Below are positions 55,062-64,000 of a DNA stretch of 64,000 nt, piece after piece. Positions within the stretch are counted from its first letter, which is position 1. Each line of letters starts with the position of its first letter. Origin of the DNA: Limnohabitans sp. Bal53. GTDB lineage: Bacteria; Pseudomonadota; Gammaproteobacteria; Burkholderiales; Burkholderiaceae_C. The stretch lies in assembly GCF_003063355.1 (NCBI RefSeq), contig NZ_NESH01000006.1, positions 206,975 to 270,974 of the forward strand, given 5' to 3'. The translations under genes and the position numbers were made by a program. The notes under the pieces are model-generated. The model was not told where the DNA came from, ran no database searches, and worked only from the letters and a program-made list of their open reading frames with translations.

Positions 55062-55742
55062 ATGACAACGACCTACCGCATTGCCCCTTCCATCCTCTCG
55101 GCTGATTTCGCCCGCTTGGGCGAGGAAGTCAAAAGCGTCATCGACGCCGGTGCCGACTGGATCCACTTTGATGTGATGGACAACCATTACGTGCCCAACC
55201 TCACGTTTGGGCCCATGATTTGCCAAGCCCTCAAGCCGCATGCCAAAACGGCGACAGGCGTGGCCGTTCCGATCGATGTGCATTTGATGATCTCGCCCGT
55301 CGATGCATTGGCAGCGTCTTTTGCCGAGGCCGGTGCTGACCTCATCAGCTTTCACCCCGATGCCAGCGCCCATGTGCACCGCAGTATCCAGGCCATCAAG
55401 AGCAAGGGTGTCAAGGCCGGGCTGGTGTTCAACCCGGCCGAACCACTGGATGTGCTGGAGTGGACCATCGACGACATCGACCTGATCCTGATCATGAGCG
55501 TGAACCCGGGTTTTGGTGGTCAAAGCTTCATCGATTCGGCCTTGCGCAAAGTCGAACTGGCGCGCCAGTGGATCGAGCGCAGCGGTCGCGATATTCGCTT
55601 GGAAGTGGACGGGGGCATCAAGGCCGACAACATTCGGCGCGTCGCGGATGCCGGGGCCGACACCTTTGTGGCGGGCAGTGCCATTTTTGGCAAACCCGAT
55701 TACAAAGCCGTGATCGACCAGATGCGCGTCGCTTTGTCCTGA
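55062..55742 (+). CDS. rpe: Ribulose-phosphate 3-epimerase
   Basis: A 226-residue TIM-barrel enzyme interconverting Ru5P and Xu5[36 protein letters not shown] (metal His and Asp) and [13 protein letters not shown] plus LEVDGGIK are diagnostic. gph follows after 14 bp. Confidence 0.96.
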   Translation: MTTTYRIAPSILSADFARLGEEVKSVIDAGADWIHFDVMDNHYVPNLTFGPMICQALKPHAKTATGVAVPIDVHLMISPVDALAASFAEAGADLISFHPDASAHVHRSIQAIKSKGVKAGLVFNPAEPLDVLEWTIDDIDLILIMSVNPGFGGQSFIDSALRKVELARQWIERSGRDIRLEVDGGIKADNIRRVADAGADTFVAGSAIFGKPDYKAVIDQMRVALS

Positions 55743-55756
55743 AGTGGGGCAGCCCC

Positions 55757-56479
55757 ATGCAGGATCTGACGCAGATTGACGCGGTCATTTTTGACCTGGA
55801 CGGCACCTTGGTGCACACCTTGGGTGATTTTCAGGTGGCCTTGCACCGCACCATGGCCGATCTGGACTTGCCGCCGGTTTCGGATGCGCTGATCGAGCAA
55901 ACCATTGGAAAAGGCTCTGAGCATCTGATTCGCACCTTGCTGGCGCATCAAATCAACCGGCCAGAGGTCAAAGGCGTTGGCCAGGCTTGCCCTGCCCTGT
56001 CGGTGGATGCCCTTTTCGGCCGTGCATGGCAGCGTTACCAGCACCACTATTTGACCATCAATGGGCAGTTTGCCGATGTTTACCCGGGCGCGCTGGAAGC
56101 ACTGGAGGCTTTGGCTGCGCAGGGCATGCCCATGGCCTGCCTGACCAACAAGCCCTTGGCCTTTGCGCAGGACTTGCTGAAAGAAAAGTCGCTGACCCAC
56201 TTCTTTGGCCCCGTGTTTGGTGGGGACAGTTTCGAACGCAAAAAACCCGACCCCTTGCCCTTGATCAAAACCTGTGAGGCGCTGGGCACGGCTGCTGCAC
56301 GCACCTTGATGGTGGGGGATTCCAGCAACGACGCGCAGGCCGCCCATGCTGCAGGCTGTCCGGTGGTGCTGGTCACGTACGGCTACAACCACGGTCAGCG
56401 CGTACAAGACACCCCTGCTGCTGCTTGGTTGGACACGCTGGCCGATTTGCCAGAGCGTTTGTGCGCCGCGGGCCGATGA
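55757..56479 (+). CDS. gph: Phosphoglycolate phosphatase
   Basis: A 240-residue HAD hydrolase: nucleophile Asp in VIFDLDGTLVHT, ACLTNKP (motif II), KKPDPLPL (motif III Lys) and MVGDSSNDAQAA (motif IV). The rpe-gph-trpE order is typical of proteobacteria. It removes phosphoglycolate, partly from DNA repair. Confidence 0.92.
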   Translation: MQDLTQIDAVIFDLDGTLVHTLGDFQVALHRTMADLDLPPVSDALIEQTIGKGSEHLIRTLLAHQINRPEVKGVGQACPALSVDALFGRAWQRYQHHYLTINGQFADVYPGALEALEALAAQGMPMACLTNKPLAFAQDLLKEKSLTHFFGPVFGGDSFERKKPDPLPLIKTCEALGTAAARTLMVGDSSNDAQAAHAAGCPVVLVTYGYNHGQRVQDTPAAAWLDTLADLPERLCAAGR

Positions 56480-56545
56480 ACTAAGGCCGAGCAGGCGCAG
56501 ATCCGGTGAACTTGGGTCTGCGGGCTTTGCTACACTTGACAGATC

Positions 56546-56641
56546 ATGTTCATCGTCCACAGCCACTCCAGCGCAGCCAGCCTGCCGAGCCTTTTCCTTG
56601 CGGAAGGCCGGGGAGCCTGGCCCTGGCGTCGGCCAGCCTGA
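56546..56641 (+). CDS. Candidate trp operon leader peptide
   Basis: A 31-codon ORF, MFIVHSHSSAASLPSLFLAE then GRGAWPWRRPA, 122 bp before trpE. Two Trp codons (TGG at 56618 and 56624) lie near the end, one inside the left arm of a CTGGCC / GGCCAG hairpin (56617-56636). That arrangement suits ribosome-stalling control by charged tRNA-Trp. No poly-U terminator was found downstream and the ribosome site is weak, so attenuation is only suggested. Confidence 0.45.
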   Translation: MFIVHSHSSAASLPSLFLAEGRGAWPWRRPA

Positions 56642-56763
56642 CCCCATCGACTGTGCGGCTTGCCCGCCACCCGCGCCCGGTTTCATAAACACCATGATCG
56701 GGCACCTGGATGAATGAAAAACACCTCGCCTGAGGTCGTTGAGCGCTTTGGAGGCTCTAGCCT

Positions 56764-58263
56764 GTGATCACCGAACTTGAATTCAAAAGCCTGGCCAGCC
56801 AAGGCTACAACCGCATTCCCCTCATGCTGGAGGCCTTTGCGGACCTGGAAACGCCTTTGTCGCTTTACCTGAAGCTGGCCCACACCAAGGACAACGGCCA
56901 ATACAGCTTCTTGCTCGAATCGGTCGTGGGCGGCGAGCGTTTTGGCCGCTACAGCTTCATTGGCCTTCCTGCACGCACATTGCTGCGTGCCAGCGGATTT
57001 GGCGCAGAGGCCAAGACCGAAGTCGTGCGTGATGGCCTGGTCATCGAGTCGGCTGCGGGCAACCCTCTCGACTTCATCGAGCAATACCAAAAGCGTTTCA
57101 AGGTTGCTTTGCGCCCGGGCCTGCCCCGTTTTTGTGGCGGCCTGGCGGGCTATTTTGGTTACGACGCGGTGCGCTACATCGAGAAGAAACTCGAAAAATC
57201 CTGTCCGCCCGACACCTTGGGCACGCCCGACATCTTGCTGCTGCAGTGCGAAGAACTCGCGGTGATCGACAACCTGTCGGGCAAGCTCTACCTGATTGTT
57301 TATGCCGATCCGGCCACGCCCGAGGCCTATGTGGGCGCGAAAAAACGCCTGCGCGATTTGAAAGAGCAACTCAAGTACTCGGTGAGCGCCCCGGTGGTCA
57401 AGGCCACCCAGTCCTACCCGGCCGAGCGGGACTTTGCAAAGGCCGATTACATCGCCGCCGTGGAAAAAGCCAAGGAGCTGATCGCAGGCGGTGATTTCAT
57501 GCAGGTGCAGGTGGGTCAGCGCATCAAAAAGCGGTACACGGAGAGCCCACTCTCGCTGTACCGGGCGCTGCGTTCGCTCAACCCCAGCCCGTACATGTAT
57601 TTTTATAACTTCGGCGACTTCCATGTCGTCGGGGCGAGCCCCGAAATTCTGGTGCGACAGGAACAAACTGACGAAGGCGCCAAAGTCATCATCCGCCCAT
57701 TGGCAGGCACACGCCCACGGGGCGCAACGCCTGAAAAGGACAAGGCCGCTGAGCAGGAATTGATCAACGACCCCAAAGAGCGGGCCGAGCATGTGATGCT
57801 GATTGACTTGGCGCGCAACGACATTGGCCGCATCGCCCAGATCGGATCGGTCAAGGTGACCGAGGCCTTTGTGGTCGAGCGCTACAGCCATGTGATGCAC
57901 ATTGTCAGCAACGTCGAAGGCGTGTTGAACGAGGGCATGAGCAACATGGATGTGCTCAAAGCCACTTTCCCGGCGGGCACCTTGACAGGTGCGCCCAAGG
58001 TTCATGCCATGGAGCTGATTGACCAATTCGAGCCCGTCAAACGCGGCATCTACGGCGGCGCTTGCGGCTACATCAGCTATGCGGGTGACATGGATGTGGC
58101 CATCGCCATCCGCACAGCCGTCATCAAGGACCAGACGCTGTATGTGCAGGCTGCGGCCGGGGTGGTGGCCGATTCGGTGCCTGAGATGGAGTGGCGCGAA
58201 ACCGAACACAAGGCGCGTGCTTTGTTGCGGGCCAGTGAGTTGGTCGAAGAAGGCTTGGAGTGA
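56764..58263 (+). CDS. trpE: Anthranilate synthase component I
   Basis: A 499-residue chorismate-utilising enzyme. The N-terminal part [34 protein letters not shown] holds the feedback (Trp-binding) region; the catalytic C-half has [35 protein letters not shown] and [23 protein letters not shown] start with GGAGG nine bases upstream. trpG follows after two bases. Confidence 0.96.
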   Translation: MITELEFKSLASQGYNRIPLMLEAFADLETPLSLYLKLAHTKDNGQYSFLLESVVGGERFGRYSFIGLPARTLLRASGFGAEAKTEVVRDGLVIESAAGNPLDFIEQYQKRFKVALRPGLPRFCGGLAGYFGYDAVRYIEKKLEKSCPPDTLGTPDILLLQCEELAVIDNLSGKLYLIVYADPATPEAYVGAKKRLRDLKEQLKYSVSAPVVKATQSYPAERDFAKADYIAAVEKAKELIAGGDFMQVQVGQRIKKRYTESPLSLYRALRSLNPSPYMYFYNFGDFHVVGASPEILVRQEQTDEGAKVIIRPLAGTRPRGATPEKDKAAEQELINDPKERAEHVMLIDLARNDIGRIAQIGSVKVTEAFVVERYSHVMHIVSNVEGVLNEGMSNMDVLKATFPAGTLTGAPKVHAMELIDQFEPVKRGIYGGACGYISYAGDMDVAIAIRTAVIKDQTLYVQAAAGVVADSVPEMEWRETEHKARALLRASELVEEGLE

Positions 58264-58265
58264 AC

Positions 58266-58847
58266 ATGTCGAAAAAAATCAAACTCCTGATGGTCGACAA
58301 CTACGACTCGTTCACCTTCAACATCGTGCAGTACTTCGGTGAACTGGGCGCGGAGGTCGAGGTCTTTCGCAACGACGAAATCACGCTCGAGGGCATTGCA
58401 GCCCGCCAGCCTGATCGCTTGGTCATTTCGCCCGGCCCGTGCTCGCCAGCTGAAGCGGGTATTTCGGTGGCCGCCATCCAGCACTTTGCAGGCCAACTGC
58501 CCATTTTGGGCGTGTGCTTGGGTCACCAAAGCATTGGCGCGGCTTTTGGCGGCAAGATCGTTCGTGCACAGGAATTGATGCACGGCAAGACCAGTGTCAT
58601 CACCACCACGCAAGAAGGCGTGTTCGCGGGCTTGCCCGAGCAGTTCACCGTCAACCGCTACCACTCTCTTGCCATTGAGCGGGCCACTTGCCCGCCCTGC
58701 CTGAAAGTCACGGGCTGGACGGATGATGGCGAGATCATGGGCGTGCGTCACACCGAGTTGGACATCGAAGGTGTGCAGTTCCACCCCGAATCCATCCTGA
58801 CCGAGCATGGCCACGCCATGCTCAAAAACTTTCTGGTGCGGCCATGA
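58266..58847 (+). CDS. trpG: Anthranilate synthase component II (glutamine amidotransferase)
   Basis: A 193-residue class I amidotransferase: [31 protein letters not shown], catalytic Cys in [15 protein letters not shown], and the His-Glu pair in VQFHPESI. It supplies ammonia to TrpE. The stop overlaps the ltaE start (ATGA). Confidence 0.96.
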   Translation: MSKKIKLLMVDNYDSFTFNIVQYFGELGAEVEVFRNDEITLEGIAARQPDRLVISPGPCSPAEAGISVAAIQHFAGQLPILGVCLGHQSIGAAFGGKIVRAQELMHGKTSVITTTQEGVFAGLPEQFTVNRYHSLAIERATCPPCLKVTGWTDDGEIMGVRHTELDIEGVQFHPESILTEHGHAMLKNFLVRP

Positions 58848-59920
58848 ACATAACCGTTGATCTGCGCAGCGACACCGTCACCCAGCCCACCGCCGCCATG
58901 CGCGAGGCCATGCTGGCAGCGCCAGTGGGCGACGATGTGTTTGGCGACGACCCCACGGTCAATGCCTTGCAAGAGCGCATCGCGCAGATCACTGGCAAAG
59001 AAGCGGCTCTGTTCATGCCCTCGGGCACACAAAGCAACCTGTGCGCCCTGATGGCGCATTGCGAGCGGGGCGACGAGTACATCGTCGGGCAAAACGCGCA
59101 CACCTACCGCTACGAAGGCGGTGGTGCGGCCGTGCTGGGCAGCATCCAGCCGCAGCCCCTGGCGCAAAACAGCTTGGGCGAAATGGCGCTGGCCGATATC
59201 GCCGCAGCCATCAAACCCCTCGATTGCCACTTTGCACGCACACGCTTGCTGGCGCTGGAAAACACCTGGAACGGCCACCCCATGTCGCTGGCTTATTTGG
59301 GGCAAACCACTGCCCTCGCCCGGCAGCATGGCTTGGCCGTGCATCTGGATGGTGCCCGCCTCTTCAATGCAGCCGTTGCGCAGGCCGAAGGCGGGCCAGT
59401 CACGGCCAGCGTGCGGCGCATCGTGGACCCTTTCGACAGCGTCTCTGTTTGTTTCAGCAAGGGGTTGGGCGCACCCGTGGGCTCGGCCTTGTGCGGCTCC
59501 CGTGAACTGATTGACAAGGCGCTGCGCTGGCGAAAGGTGTTGGGCGGTGGTTTGCGTCAGTCCGGCATTTTGGCGGCTGCGGCTTTGTACGCCTTGGATC
59601 ACCATATGGACCGATTGGGCGATGACCATGCGCTGGCGCAGCGGCTGGCCCAAGGTCTGCAAGGTGTGCCGGGTCTGAGCGTGCGTTCGGCGCAAACCAA
59701 TATTGTGTTTGTGGATGTGGCCGATGGGCGTGGCCCGGCGCTGCTGGACGATCTCAAGGCCCATGGCGTGTTGGCCACGGGTTTGATCGGCCTTCGCTTT
59801 GTGACGCACTTGGGGGTGGATGCTGCAGGCATCGACCATGCTGTCGGTTGTATCCGGCGCTTCATGGCGAATGCGTCCGAGCAGACTAACCCTGCCTCTA
59901 GCCGGACAGGCGTTTACTGA
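58844..59920 (+). CDS. ltaE: Low-specificity L-threonine aldolase
   Basis: A 358-residue PLP enzyme cleaving threonine/allo-threonine to glycine and acetaldehyde. [19 protein letters not shown] is the family start; the PLP lysine is in [18 protein letters not shown], and [13 protein letters not shown] binds cofactor. Its insertion inside the trp operon, coupled to trpG, is a lineage trait rather than pathway logic. Confidence 0.93.
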   Translation: MNITVDLRSDTVTQPTAAMREAMLAAPVGDDVFGDDPTVNALQERIAQITGKEAALFMPSGTQSNLCALMAHCERGDEYIVGQNAHTYRYEGGGAAVLGSIQPQPLAQNSLGEMALADIAAAIKPLDCHFARTRLLALENTWNGHPMSLAYLGQTTALARQHGLAVHLDGARLFNAAVAQAEGGPVTASVRRIVDPFDSVSVCFSKGLGAPVGSALCGSRELIDKALRWRKVLGGGLRQSGILAAAALYALDHHMDRLGDDHALAQRLAQGLQGVPGLSVRSAQTNIVFVDVADGRGPALLDDLKAHGVLATGLIGLRFVTHLGVDAAGIDHAVGCIRRFMANASEQTNPASSRTGVY

Positions 59921-59924
59921 AGCC

Positions 59925-60620
59925 ATGTTTGATGCGCAGCAAGTCCTGATGTTCATGTTGGCCGGTGTGCTGCTCAACCTCACACCCGGGCCGGATGTGC
60001 TTTACATCGTCAACCAGTCCCTGGGGGGCGGCGTGCAGCGTGGGCTGGTTGCTGCCTGGGGCATCACGGCGGGGTGTTTTGTGCACGTGGCTGCCGCCGC
60101 ATGGGGCTTCGGGACCGTTTTGGCCACTTCGGCAGAGGCCTTCAATCTGATCAAGTGGATCGGTGCGACCTATCTGTTGTGGCTGGGGGGGCGCCTGTTG
60201 TGGCGCACAGGCCTAGCCCGTGATGGTCTCAAGGGGCAACAAGCGTTCGCTGTGATGGGCTATTCTGACCAGCACGGGGGTGGACCAGCCCCCAAAGAAG
60301 CGAGCGGTTTACTGCCCGTGTTCTTCGGCGCGTTCGCCACCAATGCCTTGAACCCGAAAGTGGCGCTGTTTTTTCTGGCGTTTGTGCCGCAATTCATTCC
60401 GGCGCAGGCCCCCGATCCGGCCTGGTCTTTTGTGCTCTTGGGCTGCTTGTTCAATGTGAACAGTTTGCTGGTGTGCATGGGCTGGGCTTGGGTCGCTTCT
60501 TGGCTGGCCCATAGGAGCCACTGGTTGCAGCGCGGCACGCGCTACTTGGACCGGCTGACGGGCTTGTTGTTTGTCGGTTTTGGTTTGAAGCTGGCCTTCA
60601 CCGACGCGCCGCCCCACTGA
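59925..60620 (+). CDS. LysE/RhtB-family amino acid exporter
   Basis: A 231-residue protein with about six membrane helices: AGVLLNLTPGPDVLYIVNQSLGGGVQRGL is the conserved LysE N-terminal motif, then GATYLLWLGGRLL and ALNPKVALFFLAFVPQF. A 25-residue cytoplasmic loop (about 105-130) precedes the second half. The substrate is unknown; within the trp operon, export of Thr or aromatic amino acids is conceivable. Confidence 0.88.
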   Translation: MFDAQQVLMFMLAGVLLNLTPGPDVLYIVNQSLGGGVQRGLVAAWGITAGCFVHVAAAAWGFGTVLATSAEAFNLIKWIGATYLLWLGGRLLWRTGLARDGLKGQQAFAVMGYSDQHGGGPAPKEASGLLPVFFGAFATNALNPKVALFFLAFVPQFIPAQAPDPAWSFVLLGCLFNVNSLLVCMGWAWVASWLAHRSHWLQRGTRYLDRLTGLLFVGFGLKLAFTDAPPH

Positions 60621-60659
60621 ATTTTTTAACGAACTCCACCATCCGAGAGGAAACTCACC

Positions 60660-61688
60660 ATGCCCATTACCCCTCAGGAAGCGCTGCAACGCACCATCGA
60701 GCACCGCGAAATTTTTCACGACGAGATGCTCCACCTCATGCGCATGATCATGAATGGCGAGCTGTCGCCAGTCATGACCGCCGCGCTGGTCACAGGCCTG
60801 CGTGTGAAAAAGGAAACCATTGGCGAGATCACAGCCGCCGCGCAAGTGATGCGCGAGTTTTCGACCAAAGTGAATGTGGCCAACCCCACACACCTGGTGG
60901 ACATCGTGGGCACGGGTGGCGATGGGGCCCACACCTTCAACATCTCGACCTGCGCCATGTTCGTGGCCGCTGCTGCTGGAGCCAAAACGGCCAAGCACGG
61001 TGGGCGCAGCGTGAGCAGCAAATCGGGCAGTGCCGACGTGGTCGAAGCCCTGGGCGGCAACATCCACCTGTCGCCAGAGCAGATCGCGCGGTCGATCGAT
61101 GAGGTGGGTATCGGCTTCATGTTCGCCCCCAACCACCACCCCGCCATGAAAAACGTGGCCCCGGTGCGCAAAGAGTTGGGGGTGCGCACGATGTTCAACA
61201 TCCTCGGCCCCCTGACCAACCCAGCCAGCGCTCCGAACATCTTGATGGGGGTGTTCCACTCTGACTTGGTGGGCATTCAAGTGCGTGCCTTGCAACGCTT
61301 GGGGGCTGAGCATGCATTGGTGGTGTATGGGCGCGATGGCATGGATGAGATCAGCCTGGGCGCGGCCACCTTGGTGGGCGAGCTCAAAAACGGGCAAATT
61401 ACCGAATACGAAATCCACCCGGAAGACTTTGGCCTGACCATGGCCAGCAACCGGGCTCTGAAAGTCGACACGCCCGAGCAATCCATGGCCATGTTGCGTG
61501 GTGTGCTGGACAATCAGCCTGGCGCAGCGCGCGACATCGTCATGATCAACGCGGGCGCGGCCTTGTACGCGGCGAATGTGGCCAGCAGCATCGCCGATGG
61601 CTTGGCGCGAGCACGTGTGGCCATCGAGTCGGGCGCGGCCAAAGCCAAGCTGGCGCAGTTTGTGGCCTTTGGCCAGATGGCGGCTTGA
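60660..61688 (+). CDS. trpD: Anthranilate phosphoribosyltransferase
   Basis: A 342-residue enzyme joining anthranilate to [57 protein letters not shown] contains the PRPP loop and the Lys/Ser contacts; [10 protein letters not shown] is conserved. GAGAGGAAAC precedes the ATG. Confidence 0.96.
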   Translation: MPITPQEALQRTIEHREIFHDEMLHLMRMIMNGELSPVMTAALVTGLRVKKETIGEITAAAQVMREFSTKVNVANPTHLVDIVGTGGDGAHTFNISTCAMFVAAAAGAKTAKHGGRSVSSKSGSADVVEALGGNIHLSPEQIARSIDEVGIGFMFAPNHHPAMKNVAPVRKELGVRTMFNILGPLTNPASAPNILMGVFHSDLVGIQVRALQRLGAEHALVVYGRDGMDEISLGAATLVGELKNGQITEYEIHPEDFGLTMASNRALKVDTPEQSMAMLRGVLDNQPGAARDIVMINAGAALYAANVASSIADGLARARVAIESGAAKAKLAQFVAFGQMAA

Positions 61689-61691
61689 GCC

Positions 61692-61832
61692 ATGTGGCGG
61701 GACGAAGGCGCATGGATCGCTTTGGGCGTGTCGGCTTTGTTTGTGGTCGTGGCTTGGGTGATGCACCGCGTCTTTGTTCGCATTTTGAAAAACGGTGCCA
61801 CTGAGCCCGTACAGAAAGAAAATCATGAGTGA
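61692..61832 (+). CDS. Putative 46-residue single-pass membrane microprotein between trpD and trpC
   Basis: Three bases after trpD, an ATG opens 46 codons ([32 protein letters not shown], then a charged [14 protein letters not shown] tail) with one clear membrane helix. The stop overlaps the trpC start region in another frame by eight bases, the kind of overlap used for translational coupling. No family is recognised. Ribosome site weak. It could be a real microprotein or a translated coupling ORF. Confidence 0.45.
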   Translation: MWRDEGAWIALGVSALFVVVAWVMHRVFVRILKNGATEPVQKENHE

Positions 61833-62613
61833 CATCCTGGACAAAATCGTCGCGGTCAAACGTGAGGAAGTGGCGGCAGCCCTGAAGCAAAAATCACTGG
61901 CTGCGGTGCGCGCCGATGCCGAAAGCCGTGTGCTGACCCGTGACTTCGAAGGCGCGATGCGTGCCAAGATCGCCGCTGGTCAATCTGCGGTGATCGCCGA
62001 AATCAAAAAAGCCAGCCCGTCCAAAGGCGTGTTGCGGGCCGACTTCATCCCGGCCGACATCGCCCAAAGCTACGCCGAATTCGGCGCGGCATGCCTGTCG
62101 GTGTTGACCGACAAGCAGTTCTTTCAAGGCAGCGTGGATTACCTCAAGCAAGCGCGCGCCAGTTGTGACCTGCCGGTGCTGCGCAAGGACTTCATGATCG
62201 ATGCTTATCAAGTCTACGAAGCCCGAGCCATGGGCGCCGATGCGATTTTGCTCATCGCGGCCTGCCTGGACGATGCTCACATGGCCGAGATGGAGGCGGT
62301 GGCCCGCAGTTTGGACATGGCGGTGCTGGTGGAGGTGCACGACAGAGCCGAGCTCGAGCGCGCCCTGAAGCTCAAAACACGTTTGGTCGGCATCAACAAC
62401 CGTAACCTGAAAACCTTCGAGGTGTCCCTGCAGACCACCTTGGACATGCTGCCCGATGTGCCGGCCGACCGCTTGCTGGTGACCGAAAGCGGCATTCAAA
62501 CACCGGAAGATGTCCGGCGGATGCGCGAGGCTCAAGTTAACGCCTTCTTGGTGGGCGAGGCTTTCATGCGCGCCAACGAGCCCGGTGAGGCGCTGGCCAA
62601 ACTCTTTGCCTGA
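61825..62613 (+). CDS. trpC: Indole-3-glycerol-phosphate synthase
   Basis: A 262-residue TIM-barrel enzyme, monofunctional (no TrpF domain). [59 protein letters not shown] and [13 protein letters not shown] are diagnostic. AGAAAG precedes the ATG. The stop overlaps the ung start. Confidence 0.96.
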   Translation: MSDILDKIVAVKREEVAAALKQKSLAAVRADAESRVLTRDFEGAMRAKIAAGQSAVIAEIKKASPSKGVLRADFIPADIAQSYAEFGAACLSVLTDKQFFQGSVDYLKQARASCDLPVLRKDFMIDAYQVYEARAMGADAILLIAACLDDAHMAEMEAVARSLDMAVLVEVHDRAELERALKLKTRLVGINNRNLKTFEVSLQTTLDMLPDVPADRLLVTESGIQTPEDVRRMREAQVNAFLVGEAFMRANEPGEALAKLFA

Positions 62614-63374
62614 TGACCCGCATGACGGGGCAACAAAGCCTGGGGTTTGAAGAGCCACGGGTCGTTCCCCATTCAGGGCTGAATTGGCCTGCAGATCTTC
62701 AAAAATTGGACGCAGGGTGGCGAGGCTTGGTGGACGCCTTTCTGAGCTCGGAGCCCGGGCTCGCCTTGTCCGAGCGCCTGACCGATGCCCTGAATGCCGG
62801 GCAAATCATTTACCCGTCCGAGCCCTTTCGGGCGCTGAGCCTGACGCCATTGAACGAAGTTCGGGTGGTGATTTTGGGGCAAGACCCCTATCACGGACCC
62901 GGCCAGGCAGAAGGCCTGGCCTTCTCGGTGGCGCCAGGTGTTCGCCTGCCGCCCAGTTTGCGCAACATTTTCAAGGAGCTGCAGCAGAGCCTTGGTGTTT
63001 CTATGCCTACAAACGGGTCATTGGTGCGATGGGCCAAACAAGGGGTCTTGCTGCTCAACAGCTGTTTGACAGTCCAAGACGGGCAAGCCGCCAGCCATGC
63101 CCGCTGGGGTTGGGAGGTGTTGAGCGATCAGTTGGTCCAGACTGTGGCCCAAAGTTCAAGACCGGTGGTGTTCATGTTGTGGGGTGCACACGCCCAGGCC
63201 AAAAAAGCCTTGATTGATGCGGCGGGGTATTCAGGGCATCACTTGGTGTTGATGGCCAACCACCCTTCGCCTTTGTCGGCCCTGCGTGCCCCTGTTCCAT
63301 TTATAGGCTGTGGTCATTTCGTGCAGGCCAATGCCTTTTTGGCGCAACGCGGCGAAAAAACCATCGCATGGTGA
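62613..63374 (+). CDS. ung: Uracil-DNA glycosylase
   Basis: A 253-residue family-1 UDG. The water-activating loop VVILGQDPYHGPGQAEGLAFSV, LLLNSCLTVQDGQAASH and the Leu-intercalation loop NHPSPLSALRAP are intact. It excises uracil from DNA. The start overlaps the trpC stop (TGATG); ATG 62622 is an alternative. Confidence 0.95.
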   Translation: MTRMTGQQSLGFEEPRVVPHSGLNWPADLQKLDAGWRGLVDAFLSSEPGLALSERLTDALNAGQIIYPSEPFRALSLTPLNEVRVVILGQDPYHGPGQAEGLAFSVAPGVRLPPSLRNIFKELQQSLGVSMPTNGSLVRWAKQGVLLLNSCLTVQDGQAASHARWGWEVLSDQLVQTVAQSSRPVVFMLWGAHAQAKKALIDAAGYSGHHLVLMANHPSPLSALRAPVPFIGCGHFVQANAFLAQRGEKTIAW

Positions 63375-63391
63375 AAATTTTGTGAGCTAAC

Positions 63392-63421
63392 TTGTGGGGC
63401 GTCACAAAAAGATGGCATAAT
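63392..63421 (+). promoter_or_regulatory. Promoter of the tRNA-tuf transcription unit
   Basis: TTGTGG (63392-63397), 18-bp spacer and CATAAT (63416-63421) precede tRNA-Tyr by 15 bases. It is the only clear promoter before the tRNA-Tyr/Gly/Thr-tuf block. Confidence 0.6.
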
Positions 63422-63436
63422 CTAAGACTCGCTTCT

Positions 63437-63522
63437 GGAGGGGTGCCCGAGTGGCTAAAGGGGGCAGACTGTAAATCTGTTGGCTTACGCCTACACTGGT
63501 TCGAATCCAGTCTCCTCCACCA
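63437..63522 (+). tRNA. tRNA-Tyr (GTA)
   Basis: An 86-nt class II tRNA with long variable arm, 7-bp acceptor GGAGGGG / CTCCTCC, anticodon GTA in CTGTAAA, encoded CCA. Confidence 0.97.
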
Positions 63523-63609
63523 GCAAACTGGCTAACGCCGGATTGATTTGAGCAATTGGAAATGGTTTCCAAGCATTGGCGCAGCATCCACTCGTGCGGC
63601 GCAAACAGT

Positions 63610-63683
63610 GCGGGAGTAGTTTAATGGTAGAACCTTAGCCTTCCAAGCTAATGACACGGGTTCGATTCCCGTTTCCCGCTCCA
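63610..63683 (+). tRNA. tRNA-Gly (TCC)
   Basis: A 74-nt tRNA: acceptor GCGGGAG / TTCCCGC, anticodon TCC in CTTCCAA, T-loop GGTTCGATTCC, discriminator T and encoded CCA. Confidence 0.97.
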
Positions 63684-63713
63684 GTCAACCGGTAGAGTTT
63701 GTCAGAAGTTTTC

Positions 63714-63788
<75 letters not shown>

Positions 63789-63861
63789 GTTTTGGGGCGC
63801 GCAATGCAGGTTGTGCGCCCTCTGTCTTGGTTGTTGACCACTACTTTTCGGAGTCGAAGAT

Positions 63862-64000
63862 ATGGCAAAAGAGAAATTCGAACGGACCAAACCCCACGTG
63901 AACGTGGGCACCATCGGTCACGTTGACCACGGCAAAACCACACTGACTGCTGCCATCACCACCGTGTTGGCTGCCAAGTTCGGCGGTGCTGCCAAAGCGT
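63862..64000 (+). CDS. tuf: Elongation factor Tu, N-terminal part (runs off window end)
   Basis: The first 46 codons of EF-Tu: [20 protein letters not shown] then [17 protein letters not shown]. The P-loop GHVDHGKT of the GTPase domain is visible. GGAG lies upstream. Co-transcribed with the three tRNAs; the gene continues past base 64000. Confidence 0.97.
   Translation, partial: MAKEKFERTKPHVNVGTIGHVDHGKTTLTAAITTVLAAKFGGAAKA

Overview
The window looks like a chromosomal segment of a betaproteobacterium of the order Burkholderiales, most likely Comamonadaceae (Limnohabitans/Rhodoferax-like). The reasons are the high GC with tightly packed ATGA-overlapping operons, an SAH riboswitch in front of a split-type metH, a short type-2 argC, the order trpE-trpG-(ltaE-lysE)-trpD-trpC-ung, and a tRNA-Tyr/Gly/Thr-tuf block. 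This is inferred from gene content and was not checked against a database. I see no phage, plasmid, IS element or CRISPR array; most of the window is core genome.

Layout. 1-2.6 kb: 3' part of an RND efflux pump gene plus an atypical SDR. 2.65-4.64 kb: an SbtA-like bicarbonate permease divergent from a CbbR/CmpR-like LysR regulator. 4.65-14.5 kb: an FeS photolyase and DUF2256 on the minus strand, divergent from a coupled run of GPx, flavin amine oxidase-like protein, DUF1365, CFA synthase-like methyltransferase, chalcone-isomerase-like protein, MFS transporter, DUF3833, SDR and NTF2-like protein. This looks like a light/oxidative-stress membrane-lipid modification locus. 14.5-21.5 kb: GST, purB, yaeQ, argC, sucCD and terC. 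21.6-24.35 kb: a type IV pilin beside a PglL-like O-glycosyltransferase, then an orphan FixJ-type response regulator behind a perfect 20-bp palindrome. 24.4-27.3 kb: SAH riboswitch and metH (C-terminal polypeptide). 27.4-29.5 kb: LemA and two TPM-domain proteins. 29.6-34.0 kb: a ynjBCD-type ABC importer with a ynjF-like CDP-alcohol phosphotransferase.

34.0-36.8 kb is the accessory island: an attC-like site, a YfbU-family gene that appears to be an orphan integron cassette, a remnant of a second cassette, and a degenerate Fic protein behind a 13-bp-arm inverted repeat. 36.9-43.4 kb: a fused TVP38/TMEM64-flavoprotein oxidoreductase, DUF3047, ubiA, proC and glpK. Two reading frames, DUF1365 and the TVP38 fusion, carry in-frame REP-like palindromic repeats; the second also carries a 24-bp tandem repeat.

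43.5-52.6 kb: the spc/alpha ribosomal protein block from rplN to rplQ, including secY and rpoA, with its own promoter and structured gaps, followed by initiator tRNA. 52.6-55.0 kb: pncC-like, pgpA, thiL and apaG on the minus strand. 55.0-63.4 kb: rpe, gph, a candidate trp leader peptide, trpE, trpG, ltaE, a LysE exporter, trpD, a 46-codon membrane microprotein ORF, trpC and ung. 63.4-64.0 kb: three tRNA genes and the start of tuf.
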